Below are positions 34,399-43,108 of a DNA stretch of 64,000 bases, piece by piece; within the stretch, counting starts at the first letter, position 1; every line of letters begins with the position of its first letter. The DNA lies in contig NZ_CP045404.1 in the NCBI RefSeq assembly GCF_009363715.1, positions 1,394,001 to 1,458,000 on the forward strand, written 5' to 3'. The translations under genes and the position numbers were made by a program. The notes under the pieces are model-generated. The model saw nothing but the letters and a program-made list of their open reading frames with translations. It did not search any database and was not told where the DNA came from. The DNA is from Roseovarius sp. THAF9. Lineage in GTDB: Bacteria; Pseudomonadota; Alphaproteobacteria; Rhodobacterales; Rhodobacteraceae.

Positions 34399-34448
34399 GA
34401 TTCGTGCGAATCGCGCCATGGAATCGCGCCGGATTCGACGGTGGATTC
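34399..34448. promoter_or_regulatory. Cluster of five GANTC sites
   Basis: GATTC or GAATC occurs at 34399, 34408, 34421, 34432 and 34444, that is every 9-13 bp. GANTC is the target of the cell-cycle methyltransferase CcrM in alphaproteobacteria, so the cluster could couple dcw expression to replication. A chance density would be about one site per 256 bp per strand pair. Confidence 0.5.
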
Positions 34449-34500
34449 GGTGAATTCGTGCCCTGTGCCCCCGTATTTGGATCGCATTGGAAGAAAATTT

Positions 34501-34514
34501 TGGGAAAACGTGGG
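34501..34514 (+). promoter_or_regulatory. MraZ-type box, TGGG repeats with 10-bp period
   Basis: TGGGAAAACG and TGGGAAAA place two TGGG elements exactly 10 bp apart (34501 and 34511). MraZ binds TGGGN repeats with this spacing upstream of its own gene. A possible -10 element TATATT lies at 34543-34548. The box is about 450 bp upstream of mraZ, so a long leader is implied. Confidence 0.5.
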
Positions 34515-34699
34515 AAAAATGCGCTCGGGTAGGTTCATACCATATATTGTGTTGAGTTTTGCTGGTCCCGCTAAGTTGTGCGTCAAAATGGCTCTTATCG
34601 GCACATGATGTTGTTTGAGTTGGGGGCTAAAATCAACATCCTGTAGCTAAACGCATCATTTTTTCATTGAGTTCCATAAAGTACCATGTCATACCTTTA

Positions 34700-34917
34700 A
34701 TCACGATGAGGACGGACACAGGGGCACAAAACGACCCCGAATAAAACAAAGACCAGAGCAGGTTTCATACAGGCACCCGCTTCATCAGAACGAAGAGATC
34801 CGGCGCGCGGGCGAGCAGACATCCCCCCAGGTGGCGCGCGCAGCTGGACACCCCGCGAGAGCGGGACGAGGGCGGCGGATTGGGCAGTGGCAGCAGCTCA
34901 ATCCGCCGTTTCGTTTT
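34700..34917 (+). ncRNA. Putative mraZ-leader small RNA (UpsM-like)
   Basis: In Rhodobacter sphaeroides the sRNA UpsM, about 200 nt, is made from the mraZ 5' leader and ends at an intrinsic terminator. Here a strong terminator ends at 34917, 47 bp before mraZ, in a leader without credible ORFs. A weak promoter (TTGAGT at 34667, ATACCT at 34691) would give a transcript of about 215 nt. A further stem (GATGTTG at 34607-34613 with CAACATC at 34634-34640) lies upstream. The 5' end is uncertain and could be near 34555, behind TATATT. Confidence 0.45.
34874..34917 (+). terminator. Intrinsic terminator upstream of mraZ
   Basis: GGCGGATTGGGC at 34874-34885 pairs with GCTCAATCCGCC at 34896-34907 (12 bp with one G-T pair), followed by GTTTCGTTTT. 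It lies in the leader of mraZ, so it either ends a leader RNA or acts as an attenuator for the cluster. Confidence 0.8.
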
Positions 34918-34963
34918 CGGACGGTAGTTTTTGAAACCGGGGGAACGAGGGACGGGCCGGACA

Positions 34964-35467
34964 GTGGTTCTGAGCTTCAGAGGCGAGTTCAACCAGAAGG
35001 TTGACGGCAAGGGTCGGATGTCGATCCCTGCCGATTTTCGCGCTGTGCTGGCCGATGGCGATCCGCGCTGCCCCGAAACCCCGTTGCCGCGTGTCGTCGT
35101 GCTGCACGGGCCGCATCTGAAAAACTGTCTTCACGCCTACACGATCGACGCCATGGCCGAGATCGAGGAGGGCATCCGCAAGCTGCCGCGCGGGTCGGAC
35201 GCGCGCAAGCGCGCCAGCCGGATGATCCTTGGGAAATCCTGGGACACGGAAGTGGACAAGGACGGGCGCATCGTGCTGCCCCAGCGCCTGCGTCAACAGA
35301 TCGGCCTCGAGGGTGAGGCGGTGATGGTCGCGATGGGCGACTATTTCGAGATCTGGAACGCGGCCACTTACGAAGAGGTCGAGGCGGCGGAAACCGCGGC
35401 CTTCCTGGAAGAACAGGATGGCGATTTCGATCCGCTGACCCTGATCGATCCGCCCGGGGAGGACTGA
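34964..35467 (+). CDS. mraZ: Transcriptional regulator MraZ
   Basis: This 167-residue protein has two AbrB-like SpoVT/MraZ motifs: FRGEFNQKVDGKGRMSIPADF at the N-terminus and WDTEVDKDGRIVLPQRLRQ in the middle. MraZ forms a ring-shaped oligomer that binds TGGGN repeats and represses its own operon. The start is a GTG at 34964 (MVLSFRGEF). A TTG at 34931 is open but overlaps the terminator region. A acidic tail of about 30 residues extends beyond the second motif. It is the first gene of the dcw cluster, and rsmH follows after 3 bp. Confidence 0.93.
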   Translation: MVLSFRGEFNQKVDGKGRMSIPADFRAVLADGDPRCPETPLPRVVVLHGPHLKNCLHAYTIDAMAEIEEGIRKLPRGSDARKRASRMILGKSWDTEVDKDGRIVLPQRLRQQIGLEGEAVMVAMGDYFEIWNAATYEEVEAAETAAFLEEQDGDFDPLTLIDPPGED

Positions 35468-35470
35468 GCG

Positions 35471-36460
35471 ATGGGGAGTGCTGCCGCAAACAATCCCCAT
35501 GTTCCCGTTCTGATAGAGCCGATTCTTCGCGCCGTGGCGCCGGTGCAGGGCGTCTGGCTGGACGGCACGCTGGGCGCGGGCGGCTATACCCGCCGGTTGC
35601 TGGAGGCCGGGGCCGACAGGGTGATCGGCGTGGACCGCGACCCGCTGGCGATTCAAATGGCGGCTGAATGGTTGGACGATCGGGTGCAACTGGTGCAGGG
35701 GACGTTTTCCAAGCTGGATGAATATGGGCAGGACCTGGATGGCGTGGTGCTGGACCTCGGCGTGTCGTCGATGCAGTTGGACCGGGCCGAGCGGGGGTTT
35801 TCCTTCATGAAAGACGGTCCGCTGGACATGCGGATGAGCCAGGAGGGCCCGAGTGCCGCGGACATGGTCAATGCCATGGAGGAGGCGGAGCTGGCGGACA
35901 TCCTGTTTCTTTACGGCGAGGAACGCGCCAGCCGGCGGATAGCAAAGGCCATCGTGAAGAAACGCGAGGACGTGCCGATCGTCACGACGCTGCAACTGGC
36001 GGAAATCATCGAGGGGTGCCTGCCGCGACCGAAGCCGGGGCAGGTGCATCCGGCGACGCGCAGCTTTCAGGCGATCCGCATCGCGGTGAATGACGAGTAT
36101 GGCGAGCTGGTCGCGGGGCTGGAGGCGGCAGAGCGCGCGCTGAAGCCGGGCGGTCATCTGGCCGTGGTGACGTTTCATTCCATCGAGGACCGTATGGTCA
36201 AACGTTTTTTGGCCGAGAAGACCGGAAATACCGGCGGCGGCAGCCGGCACGCGCCGGTGGTGGAGCGCGACCCGCCGACATTTCGGCAGGACACGCGCAA
36301 GGCCATCGGGCCGGATGACGCGGAGCTGGCCGAAAACCCGCGGGCGCGCAGTGCCAAGCTGCGCGTGGCGCAGCGCACGGAGGCCGCGGCGCGGCCAGTG
36401 GACAGGGGCAGCATCGGGATGCCGATGTTGAAGACGCATAATCGACGAGGGGACAGGTGA
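35471..36460 (+). CDS. rsmH: 16S rRNA (cytosine1402-N4)-methyltransferase
   Basis: This 329-residue SAM-dependent enzyme (formerly MraW) methylates C1402 in the ribosomal P site. The SAM motif is [20 protein letters not shown], with [18 protein letters not shown] and a C-terminal [12 protein letters not shown]. The start overlaps nothing and follows the mraZ stop by 3 bp. Its TGA overlaps the ftsL ATG. A 513-residue frame on the opposite strand is a GC-rich shadow. Confidence 0.97.
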   Translation: MGSAAANNPHVPVLIEPILRAVAPVQGVWLDGTLGAGGYTRRLLEAGADRVIGVDRDPLAIQMAAEWLDDRVQLVQGTFSKLDEYGQDLDGVVLDLGVSSMQLDRAERGFSFMKDGPLDMRMSQEGPSAADMVNAMEEAELADILFLYGEERASRRIAKAIVKKREDVPIVTTLQLAEIIEGCLPRPKPGQVHPATRSFQAIRIAVNDEYGELVAGLEAAERALKPGGHLAVVTFHSIEDRMVKRFLAEKTGNTGGGSRHAPVVERDPPTFRQDTRKAIGPDDAELAENPRARSAKLRVAQRTEAAARPVDRGSIGMPMLKTHNRRGDR

Positions 36461-36804
36461 TGCGCAGTTTCTTCTACGTTTTGACCGCCGTTATGGTCAT
36501 CGGTCTGGCCTTCTGGGCCTACCGCGAAAACTATGAAACGCAGGCCGCGCAAGCGCGGTCGGAAGCCGTGCAGCAGAAGATTGCCGACCAGCGGCAACGC
36601 TTGCGGGTGCTGAACGCGGAATGGGCCTATCTGAACCGGCCCGACCGCCTGCGCGATCTGGTGGAGATCAATTTCGATCAGCTGGGGCTGTTGCCGTTCC
36701 AGCCCTACCAGTTCGGCAGGATCGACCAGGTGGCCTATCCGAGTGAAGAGGAGTTGCCGATCGCCAACGTGATCGACGTGATGGAACGGGAGCAGCAGCC
36801 ATGA
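36460..36804 (+). CDS. ftsL: Cell division protein FtsL
   Basis: This 114-residue bitopic membrane protein has an N-terminal helix (SFFYVLTAVMVIGLAFWAY) and a periplasmic coiled coil (QAAQARSEAVQQKIADQRQRLRVL) that pairs with FtsB in the divisome. Sequence is weakly conserved, so the identification relies on topology and position between rsmH and ftsI. The ATG at 36460 overlaps the rsmH stop (TGATG), and a GTG at 36457 is an alternative. Its stop overlaps the ftsI start. Confidence 0.88.
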   Translation: MRSFFYVLTAVMVIGLAFWAYRENYETQAAQARSEAVQQKIADQRQRLRVLNAEWAYLNRPDRLRDLVEINFDQLGLLPFQPYQFGRIDQVAYPSEEELPIANVIDVMEREQQP

Positions 36805-38585
36805 TCCGCACACCCCTGCGCCCGCTGGCGCGTATCCTCAAGGCCCGGGAAGCGGGCGAGAACCCCGACGCCATCGAGCGCGAGAACATACGGCTGCGCC
36901 ATGAAGAGATGCGCGACCGTGCGCGGATGCGCGCCGAAGGGCGGCTGCTGGTGATGGGGGCGTTCTTTGTCTGCGCCTTTGCCGTGATCGGCGGACGGAT
37001 GGGCGTGCTGGCCAATTCCGAGCCGGCCGAGCCGCGCACCGGGATCGCCGGTGCCGATATCCTGGCCCAGCGGGCCGATATCGTGGACCGCGAGGGCCGT
37101 ATCCTGGCGACGAATTTCGAGACCTACAGTCTGTATGCCCAGCCTCAGCAGATGGTCGAGCCCGAGCGTGCCGCCGAGGAACTGGCGGCAATCTTCCCAG
37201 ACCTGAAGGTGGAGCGGCTGAAGAAGGATTTCACCGGCAAGCGCAAGTTCTTGTGGGTGAAGAAGAAACTGAGCCCCGAGCAGCGCCAGGCGGTGCATGA
37301 TATCGGTGAGCCGGGGCTGCTGTTCGGGCCGCGCGAGATGCGGCTTTACCCGAACGGCAAGCTGGCGGCGCATTTGCTGGGCGGTGCGAGTTTCGGGCGT
37401 GAAGGTGTACACGCCGCCGAGGTGATCGGCGTTGCGGGTGTCGAGAAATATTATGACAAGCGGCTGCGCGACCCGAGTATGGGTCACAAGCCGTTGCAAT
37501 TGTCCATTGACCTGTCGGTGCAGTCCGCGGTCGAGCGGGTGTTGCAGGGTGGCATGATGCTGATGAACGCCAAGGGGGCTGCGGCTGTGCTGATGGAAGT
37601 GCAGACCGGCGAGGTCGTGGCGCTGGCCAGCCTGCCGGATTTCGACCCCAACGACCGCCCGCGCCCGCCGATCAAGGGCGAAAAGCCGGGCGACAGCCCG
37701 CTGTTCAACCGGGCAGTGCAGGGGGTGTACGAGCTGGGCTCGGTCTTCAAGGCGTTCACCATCGCGCAGGCGCTGGACCTAGGGCTGGTGAACCCCGCGA
37801 CGATGATCGACACCAAGGGGCCGCTGCGCTTCGGCAAGTATCGTATTCGTGATTTCCGTAATTACGGCAACGAGTTGAGCGTAAAGAAGGTGTTGGTCAA
37901 GTCGTCCAACATCGGCACCGCGCGGATTGCGCAGATGATCGGGATCGACCGGCAGCAGGAATTCCTGAGATCGCTGGGCTTTTTCGAGCCGACGCCGTTC
38001 GAGATCGTCGAGGCGGAGGGCGGCAAGCCGCTGTTGCCAAGCAAATGGACCGATCTGTCGCTGATGACCATTTCCTATGGGCACGGTCTGTCGTCCAGCC
38101 CGCTGCATCTTGCGTCGGCCTATGCCACGATTGCCAATGGCGGGCGGCTGGTGAAGCCGACGCTGGTCAAGCAGCCGAAAGGGCAGCTTGGGCCCAAGGT
38201 GATGTCGGAACGCGCGGCGTCGCAGACCGTGCAGATGCTGCGCCACGTGGTCACCGAAGGCACCGCATCCTTGGCCGAGGTCGAGGGCTATGCCGTGGGC
38301 GGCAAGACGGGAACGGCAGACAAGCCCAAGCCCAATGGTGGCTATTACGAGGACAAGGTGATCGCCACCTTTGCCAGCGTGTTTCCCGCGCACGATCCGC
38401 GCTACGTGCTGGTTGTGACGCTGGACGAGCCGGTGGAGACCAGCGGGTCCGAGCCGCGCCGCACGGCGGGTTGGACCGCGGTGCCGGTTGCGTCGGAAAT
38501 CACACGTCGCGTGGCGCCGCTGTTGGGGCTGAGGCCCGAGATTGAACCCGCGCCATTAACAGGTATAACGCTGACATCGAATTGA
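36801..38585 (+). CDS. ftsI: Peptidoglycan transpeptidase FtsI (PBP3)
   Basis: This 594-residue class B penicillin-binding protein crosslinks septal peptidoglycan. A cytosolic basic N-terminus is followed by one membrane helix (LLVMGAFFVCAFAVIGGRM), a dimerisation domain, and the transpeptidase domain with the active serine in YELGSVFKAF, the SSN motif in VKSSNIG and the KTG motif in VGGKTGTAD. All catalytic motifs are intact. It overlaps ftsL by four bases and partners with FtsW at the division site. Confidence 0.96.
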   Translation: MIRTPLRPLARILKAREAGENPDAIERENIRLRHEEMRDRARMRAEGRLLVMGAFFVCAFAVIGGRMGVLANSEPAEPRTGIAGADILAQRADIVDREGRILATNFETYSLYAQPQQMVEPERAAEELAAIFPDLKVERLKKDFTGKRKFLWVKKKLSPEQRQAVHDIGEPGLLFGPREMRLYPNGKLAAHLLGGASFGREGVHAAEVIGVAGVEKYYDKRLRDPSMGHKPLQLSIDLSVQSAVERVLQGGMMLMNAKGAAAVLMEVQTGEVVALASLPDFDPNDRPRPPIKGEKPGDSPLFNRAVQGVYELGSVFKAFTIAQALDLGLVNPATMIDTKGPLRFGKYRIRDFRNYGNELSVKKVLVKSSNIGTARIAQMIGIDRQQEFLRSLGFFEPTPFEIVEAEGGKPLLPSKWTDLSLMTISYGHGLSSSPLHLASAYATIANGGRLVKPTLVKQPKGQLGPKVMSERAASQTVQMLRHVVTEGTASLAEVEGYAVGGKTGTADKPKPNGGYYEDKVIATFASVFPAHDPRYVLVVTLDEPVETSGSEPRRTAGWTAVPVASEITRRVAPLLGLRPEIEPAPLTGITLTSN

Positions 38586-38609
38586 CGGGTTGAGACAAAG
38601 GCCAGAGGC

Positions 38610-40109
38610 GTGGGGCAGAGCAAATCCTTGGCAGAGCTGGGCCTGACCGCCCAAGGGGGCCGGCGGGCCGAGATCACCGGGCTGGCGGTGGACAGTCGCG
38701 ACGTGAAGGACGGGTTCCTGTTCGCCGCGCTGCCCGGCAGCCGCGTGCATGGTGGCGAATTCATTTCCTACGCGCTGCGGATGGGGGCGGGGGCGATCCT
38801 GACCGACCCCGAAGGCGTGGCGCTGGCCGCCGAAGAGCTGGCCGCAAGTGACGCCGCCCTAGTTGTGGCCGAGGACCCGCGCCAGACGCTGTCTTTCGCG
38901 GCGGCCCTGTGGTTCGGCGCGCAGCCCGAGACGATGGTGGCTGTCACGGGGACAAACGGCAAGACATCGGTGGCGAGTTTCACGCGGCAGATCTGGATGG
39001 CGCTGGGGCTGGAGGCCGTGAACCTTGGCACCACGGGCGTCGAAGGCGCGTGGGAGGCACCGCTGGCGCATACGACGCCCGAGCCGATCACGCTGCACCG
39101 GGTTCTGGCCGAGGCCGAGGCGCAGGGCATCACCCATGCCGCGATGGAAGCGTCGAGCCATGGGCTGGCGCAACGCAGGCTGGATGGAGTGCGGCTGGTG
39201 GCGGCGGGGTTTACGAATCTCAGCCAGGATCACCTGGATTACCACGCCGACTTTGACGACTATTTCAACGCCAAGGCGGGCCTGTTCGAGCGGGTGCTGC
39301 CCGAGGACGGCGTGGCGGTGATCAACGTCGATGATCCGCGCGGCCCCGGCATGGCTGACGTGGCCTATGGTCGTGGTCAGGATGTGCTGGCCGTGGGCCG
39401 GGCCGAAGGGGCGGACCTGCGGATCCTGAACCGGGTGTTTTCGCCCACCGGTCAGACTTTGCGGTTTTCCTGGCGGGGGCAGGTGCATCAGGTGGAGTTG
39501 AACCTGATCGGCGGCTTTCAGACCGACAACGTGATGCTGGCCGCGGGGCTGGCCATCGGCGCAGGGGCGGACCCGGACCGGGTGTTCGCGACGCTGCCGG
39601 TGATGCGCACAGTGCGGGGCCGAATGCAGCTGGCGGCGACGCGCTCCAGCGGGGCGGCGGTGTTCGTGGATTACGCGCATACGCCCGAGGCGGTGTCGAC
39701 CGCGCTTTACGCGCTGCGCCCGCATGTGCTGGGCCGGATGGTGGCCATCGTGGGCGCGGGCGGCGACCGGGACCGGGGCAAGCGGCCCCTGATGGGGCGC
39801 GCGGCGGCGGAGAATGCCGACGCGGTGATCGTGACCGACGACAACCCGCGCAGCGAGGCGCCGGGCGACATTCGCGCCGCCGTGATGGAGGGCGTACGCG
39901 CCGCGGGGGGCGAGGACCGGGCCATCGAAGTGGGCGACCGGGCCGAAGCGATATTGCGCGGTGTCGACATGCTGGGGCCGGGCGATGCGCTGCTCATTTG
40001 CGGCAAGGGGCACGAGACGGGGCAGGTTGTGGGTGATGACGTTTTTCCATTTGACGATTGCGAACAGGCCAGCGTTGCGGTCTCGGCTCTGGACGGGGGC
40101 GTGGCGTGA
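38610..40109 (+). CDS. murE: UDP-MurNAc-tripeptide synthetase MurE (meso-DAP adding)
   Basis: This 499-residue cytosolic Mur ligase adds meso-diaminopimelate to UDP-MurNAc-L-Ala-D-Glu. The ATP loop is VAVTGTNGKTSVASF near residue 110, and DDNPRSEAPGDI carries the DNPR motif that recognises DAP rather than lysine. The start is a GTG at 38610, preceded by GCCAGAGGC. The 24-bp gap to ftsI is the largest in this part of the cluster. Its stop overlaps the murF start by GTGA. Confidence 0.96.
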   Translation: MGQSKSLAELGLTAQGGRRAEITGLAVDSRDVKDGFLFAALPGSRVHGGEFISYALRMGAGAILTDPEGVALAAEELAASDAALVVAEDPRQTLSFAAALWFGAQPETMVAVTGTNGKTSVASFTRQIWMALGLEAVNLGTTGVEGAWEAPLAHTTPEPITLHRVLAEAEAQGITHAAMEASSHGLAQRRLDGVRLVAAGFTNLSQDHLDYHADFDDYFNAKAGLFERVLPEDGVAVINVDDPRGPGMADVAYGRGQDVLAVGRAEGADLRILNRVFSPTGQTLRFSWRGQVHQVELNLIGGFQTDNVMLAAGLAIGAGADPDRVFATLPVMRTVRGRMQLAATRSSGAAVFVDYAHTPEAVSTALYALRPHVLGRMVAIVGAGGDRDRGKRPLMGRAAAENADAVIVTDDNPRSEAPGDIRAAVMEGVRAAGGEDRAIEVGDRAEAILRGVDMLGPGDALLICGKGHETGQVVGDDVFPFDDCEQASVAVSALDGGVA

Positions 40110-41548
40110 GCGAGTTGTGGACAGCGCGGGAGGCCGCGGCAGCCACGGGCGGGCGCAGCACCTGCGATTGGACCGCGACGGGTGTGTCGATCGACACGCG
40201 GACGTTGCAGCCGGGCGACCTGTTCGTGGCGCTGAAAGACGTGCGCGACGGGCATGACTTCGTGGCGCAGGCGCTGGAAAAGGGCGCGGCGGCGGCGCTG
40301 GTTTCGCGCGTTCCCGGGGGCGTAGACGAGGATGCGCCGCTCTTGATCGTGGACGACGTTCTGCCGGCGTTGGAGGATCTGGGCCGGGCGGGTCGCGCGC
40401 GCACTGACGCGAAAATAGTGGCGATCACCGGGTCTGTGGGCAAGACCTCGACCAAGGAGATGATGCGCGCCGCGCTCAAGGGGCAGGGGCGGACCCATGC
40501 CGCCGAGGCCAGTTACAACAACCACTGGGGCGTGCCGCTAACGCTGGCACGGATGCCGCGCGACACCGAGTTCGCGGTGATCGAGATCGGGATGAACCAC
40601 CCCGGCGAGATTTCTCCGCTGGCCGTGATGGCGCGCCCTCATGTGGCGCTGATCACCACCATCGCCGCGGCGCATCTGGAGGCGTTCGAGAATATCGAGG
40701 GGATCGCGCACGAGAAGGCCGCGATCTTCGACGGCTTGGAGCCGGGCGGCACGGCGGTGATCAACGCCGATGTGGGCACGGCGGATATCCTGTTTCGGGT
40801 CGCGAAGGGCAAGGCGGACACGGTCGTGCGGTTCGGCACGTCGGATGAGGCCGAGTTGCGGCTGACCGACGTGACGGTGCATGACGCCGCCACGGTGGGC
40901 AAGGCGGTGGCCGGGGGCGAAGACATCCTGTTCAAGGTCGGCACGCCCGGGCGGCATTTTGCGCTGAACGCGCTGGCGGTGATCGCGGCGGCCGAGGCGA
41001 TGGGGGCGGACCGCGACGTGGCGATCTGCGACCTTGGTCTTTGGCGCCCCTTCGAGGGGCGCGGCACGCGCGAGGTGCTGGTTCTGGACGCGGTCGAGGA
41101 GGCGATGTCGATCGAACTGATCGACGACGCGTTCAACGCAAACCCGACCTCGATGGCGGCGGCGCTGGAAGTTTTGGCGGCTGCCCGTGTGAAAGATGAC
41201 ATCGGCCGGGTGGCTGCGGGGCGCAGGATCGCAATTCTGGGCGACATGCTGGAACTGGGCCCCGACGAGGCGCGGATGCATCGCGAGATTGCCGACCTGC
41301 CTTTCGTCGGGGACGTGCAGGTCATCCATTGTGTCGGCCCGCGCATGAAAACGCTTTACGAGGCGTTGCCGGAGGCCCAAAGGGGCCGCTGGACGGAAAC
41401 CGCCGCGGAGCTTGCGGGCGAGGCGCACCGTCTGGTGGATGCGGGCGACGTGATCCTGGTGAAGGGGTCGAAAGGCAGCTACGTGAGCGAAGTTGTCACC
41501 GCGCTGCGCAGGTTGGCGCAGGCCGTCGCGGAAAAAGAGGACGTTTGA
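40106..41548 (+). CDS. murF: UDP-MurNAc-pentapeptide synthetase MurF
   Basis: This 480-residue ligase attaches D-Ala-D-Ala to the tripeptide precursor. The ATP loop is VAITGSVGKTSTKEMM near residue 110, with EIGMNHPGEISPLAVM and DAFNANPTSMAAALEVL as family blocks. The GTG at 40106 overlaps the murE stop (GTGA). A frame from 40058 begins inside murE and is rejected. It is followed without a gap by mraY. Confidence 0.96.
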   Translation: MSELWTAREAAAATGGRSTCDWTATGVSIDTRTLQPGDLFVALKDVRDGHDFVAQALEKGAAAALVSRVPGGVDEDAPLLIVDDVLPALEDLGRAGRARTDAKIVAITGSVGKTSTKEMMRAALKGQGRTHAAEASYNNHWGVPLTLARMPRDTEFAVIEIGMNHPGEISPLAVMARPHVALITTIAAAHLEAFENIEGIAHEKAAIFDGLEPGGTAVINADVGTADILFRVAKGKADTVVRFGTSDEAELRLTDVTVHDAATVGKAVAGGEDILFKVGTPGRHFALNALAVIAAAEAMGADRDVAICDLGLWRPFEGRGTREVLVLDAVEEAMSIELIDDAFNANPTSMAAALEVLAAARVKDDIGRVAAGRRIAILGDMLELGPDEARMHREIADLPFVGDVQVIHCVGPRMKTLYEALPEAQRGRWTETAAELAGEAHRLVDAGDVILVKGSKGSYVSEVVTALRRLAQAVAEKEDV

Positions 41549-42631
41549 ATGCTCTACTGGTTAACCGAATTGTCGGATGGCGGCGATGTCTTCAACCTCT
41601 TTCGCTATATCACCTTCCGGTCGGGCGGGGCGTTCCTGACGGCGCTGGTTTTCGGTTTCATCTTCGGCAAGCCGCTGATCAACGTGCTGCGCAAGACCCA
41701 GGGCAAGGGCCAGCCCATTCGCGATGACGGCCCCGAGGGGCACCTGGCGAAGTCGGGCACGCCCACCATGGGCGGTTTGCTGATCGTGGGTGCGCTGCTG
41801 ACCTCGACCCTGTTCTGGGCACGGCTGGACAACCCGTTCGTGTGGCTGGTGCTGTTCGTGACCATGTCGTTCGGCCTGATCGGGTTCTGGGACGACTATG
41901 CCAAGGTCAGCAAGCAGAACCACAAGGGGGTCCCGGGCAAGGTGCGGCTGGGGCTGGGCTTTCTGATCGCCGGGATCGCGGCCTATTGGGCCAGCATGTA
42001 TCACCCAAGCGAGTTGCAGTACCAACTGGCGTTGCCGGTGTTCAAGGACACGCTGATCAACATGGGGCTGTTCTTCATCCCCTTCGCGATGTTCGTGATC
42101 GTGGGGGCGGCCAATGCGGTGAACCTGACCGACGGCCTCGACGGGCTGGCGATCATGCCGGTGATGATCGCCGCCGTGACGCTGGGGATCATCGCCTATG
42201 CGGTGGGAAGGGTCGACTTCACCGAGTACCTGGACGTGCATTACGTGCCGGGGACGGGGGAAATCCTGGTCTTCGTGACGGGGCTGGCCGGGGGTGGCCT
42301 CGGGTTTCTGTGGTATAATGCGCCGCCCGCCGCCGTCTTCATGGGCGACACCGGATCGCTGGCTTTGGGCGGCGCGCTGGGGGCTATCGCGGTGGCGGCG
42401 AAGCACGAGATCGTGCTGGGTATCGTCGGCGGCATCTTCGTGGTCGAGGCGCTGTCGGTCATCATCCAGGTGTTCTATTTCAAGCGGACCGGCAAGCGGG
42501 TCTTCCTGATGGCGCCGATCCACCATCACTACGAGAAAAAGGGCTGGGCCGAGCCGCAGATCGTGATCCGGTTCTGGATCATCGCGATCATCCTCGCGAT
42601 GATCGGGCTGGCGACGCTGAAGGTGCGGTGA
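41549..42631 (+). CDS. mraY: Phospho-MurNAc-pentapeptide translocase MraY
   Basis: This 360-residue integral membrane enzyme has ten predicted helices and transfers phospho-MurNAc-pentapeptide to undecaprenyl phosphate, making lipid I. Signatures are [12 protein letters not shown], the aspartate-rich [26 protein letters not shown], and the histidine motif [13 protein letters not shown]. The ATG directly follows the murF stop. The TGA overlaps the start of the ACT-domain gene. Confidence 0.97.
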   Translation: MLYWLTELSDGGDVFNLFRYITFRSGGAFLTALVFGFIFGKPLINVLRKTQGKGQPIRDDGPEGHLAKSGTPTMGGLLIVGALLTSTLFWARLDNPFVWLVLFVTMSFGLIGFWDDYAKVSKQNHKGVPGKVRLGLGFLIAGIAAYWASMYHPSELQYQLALPVFKDTLINMGLFFIPFAMFVIVGAANAVNLTDGLDGLAIMPVMIAAVTLGIIAYAVGRVDFTEYLDVHYVPGTGEILVFVTGLAGGGLGFLWYNAPPAAVFMGDTGSLALGGALGAIAVAAKHEIVLGIVGGIFVVEALSVIIQVFYFKRTGKRVFLMAPIHHHYEKKGWAEPQIVIRFWIIAIILAMIGLATLKVR

Positions 42632-43038
42632 TGGACAAGGTCCGCGACACTCAGGGTATGATCAAGGGCATGGCGCCGGTGCGCGACCCCGAGACATGGC
42701 ATTTCTGCACGACCGATGACCGCGAGCTGGCGGCGCGGGCGCGGCCTCATGCGCTGGCGGTGTTTGGCGAGGAGGATGGAACCTCGCTGATCCTGCCCGA
42801 CGAGGTGGCGCGGGACCTCGGCTTTGCGGTGGAAATGCCGATGAGCCGGATCACTCTGTCGGTGCATTCTGCGCTCGACGGGGTCGGGCTGACGGCGGCG
42901 GTGGCGACGGCGCTGGCCGGTGCGCTTATCCCCTGCAACGTGGTGGCGGCCTATCATCACGATCATGTCTTCGTGCCCGAGGAATTGGCCGAAGACGCGG
43001 TGGCGGTCCTTCGGGATGTGGCGCAGGGCGCCGAGTGA
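42631..43038 (+). CDS. ACT-domain protein, DUF2241/COG3602-like
   Basis: This 135-residue protein has two ACT-like units. Family parts are TWHFCTTDD, ISLILPDEVA-like SLILPDEVARDLG, ITLSVHSALDGVGLTAAVATA and NVVAAYHHDHVFVPEE. ACT domains bind amino acids, and no catalytic domain is attached, so this may be a small-molecule sensor. Its ATG overlaps the mraY stop (TGATG), which couples it to precursor synthesis. It is not a standard dcw gene. A link to amino acid supply for peptidoglycan is a reasonable but unproved inference. Confidence 0.85.
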   Translation: MDKVRDTQGMIKGMAPVRDPETWHFCTTDDRELAARARPHALAVFGEEDGTSLILPDEVARDLGFAVEMPMSRITLSVHSALDGVGLTAAVATALAGALIPCNVVAAYHHDHVFVPEELAEDAVAVLRDVAQGAE

Positions 43039-43108
43039 TCGCGGGATTCTGGCCAAGGGGCACGGGATCGGGTAGCGAAGAGCAAAGACCAGTCAGGAGG
43101 CGTGCGGC

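Noticed and set aside
34302..34608. Short frames of 76-92 residues upstream of mraZ on both strands
   Set aside because: They lie in repeat- and GANTC-rich non-coding DNA, lack ribosome binding sites and change frame at the direct repeats.
34898..36439. 513-residue minus-strand frame opposite mraZ and rsmH
   Set aside because: It covers two clear dcw genes and even the leader terminator, is His/Arg-rich and has no recognisable motif.
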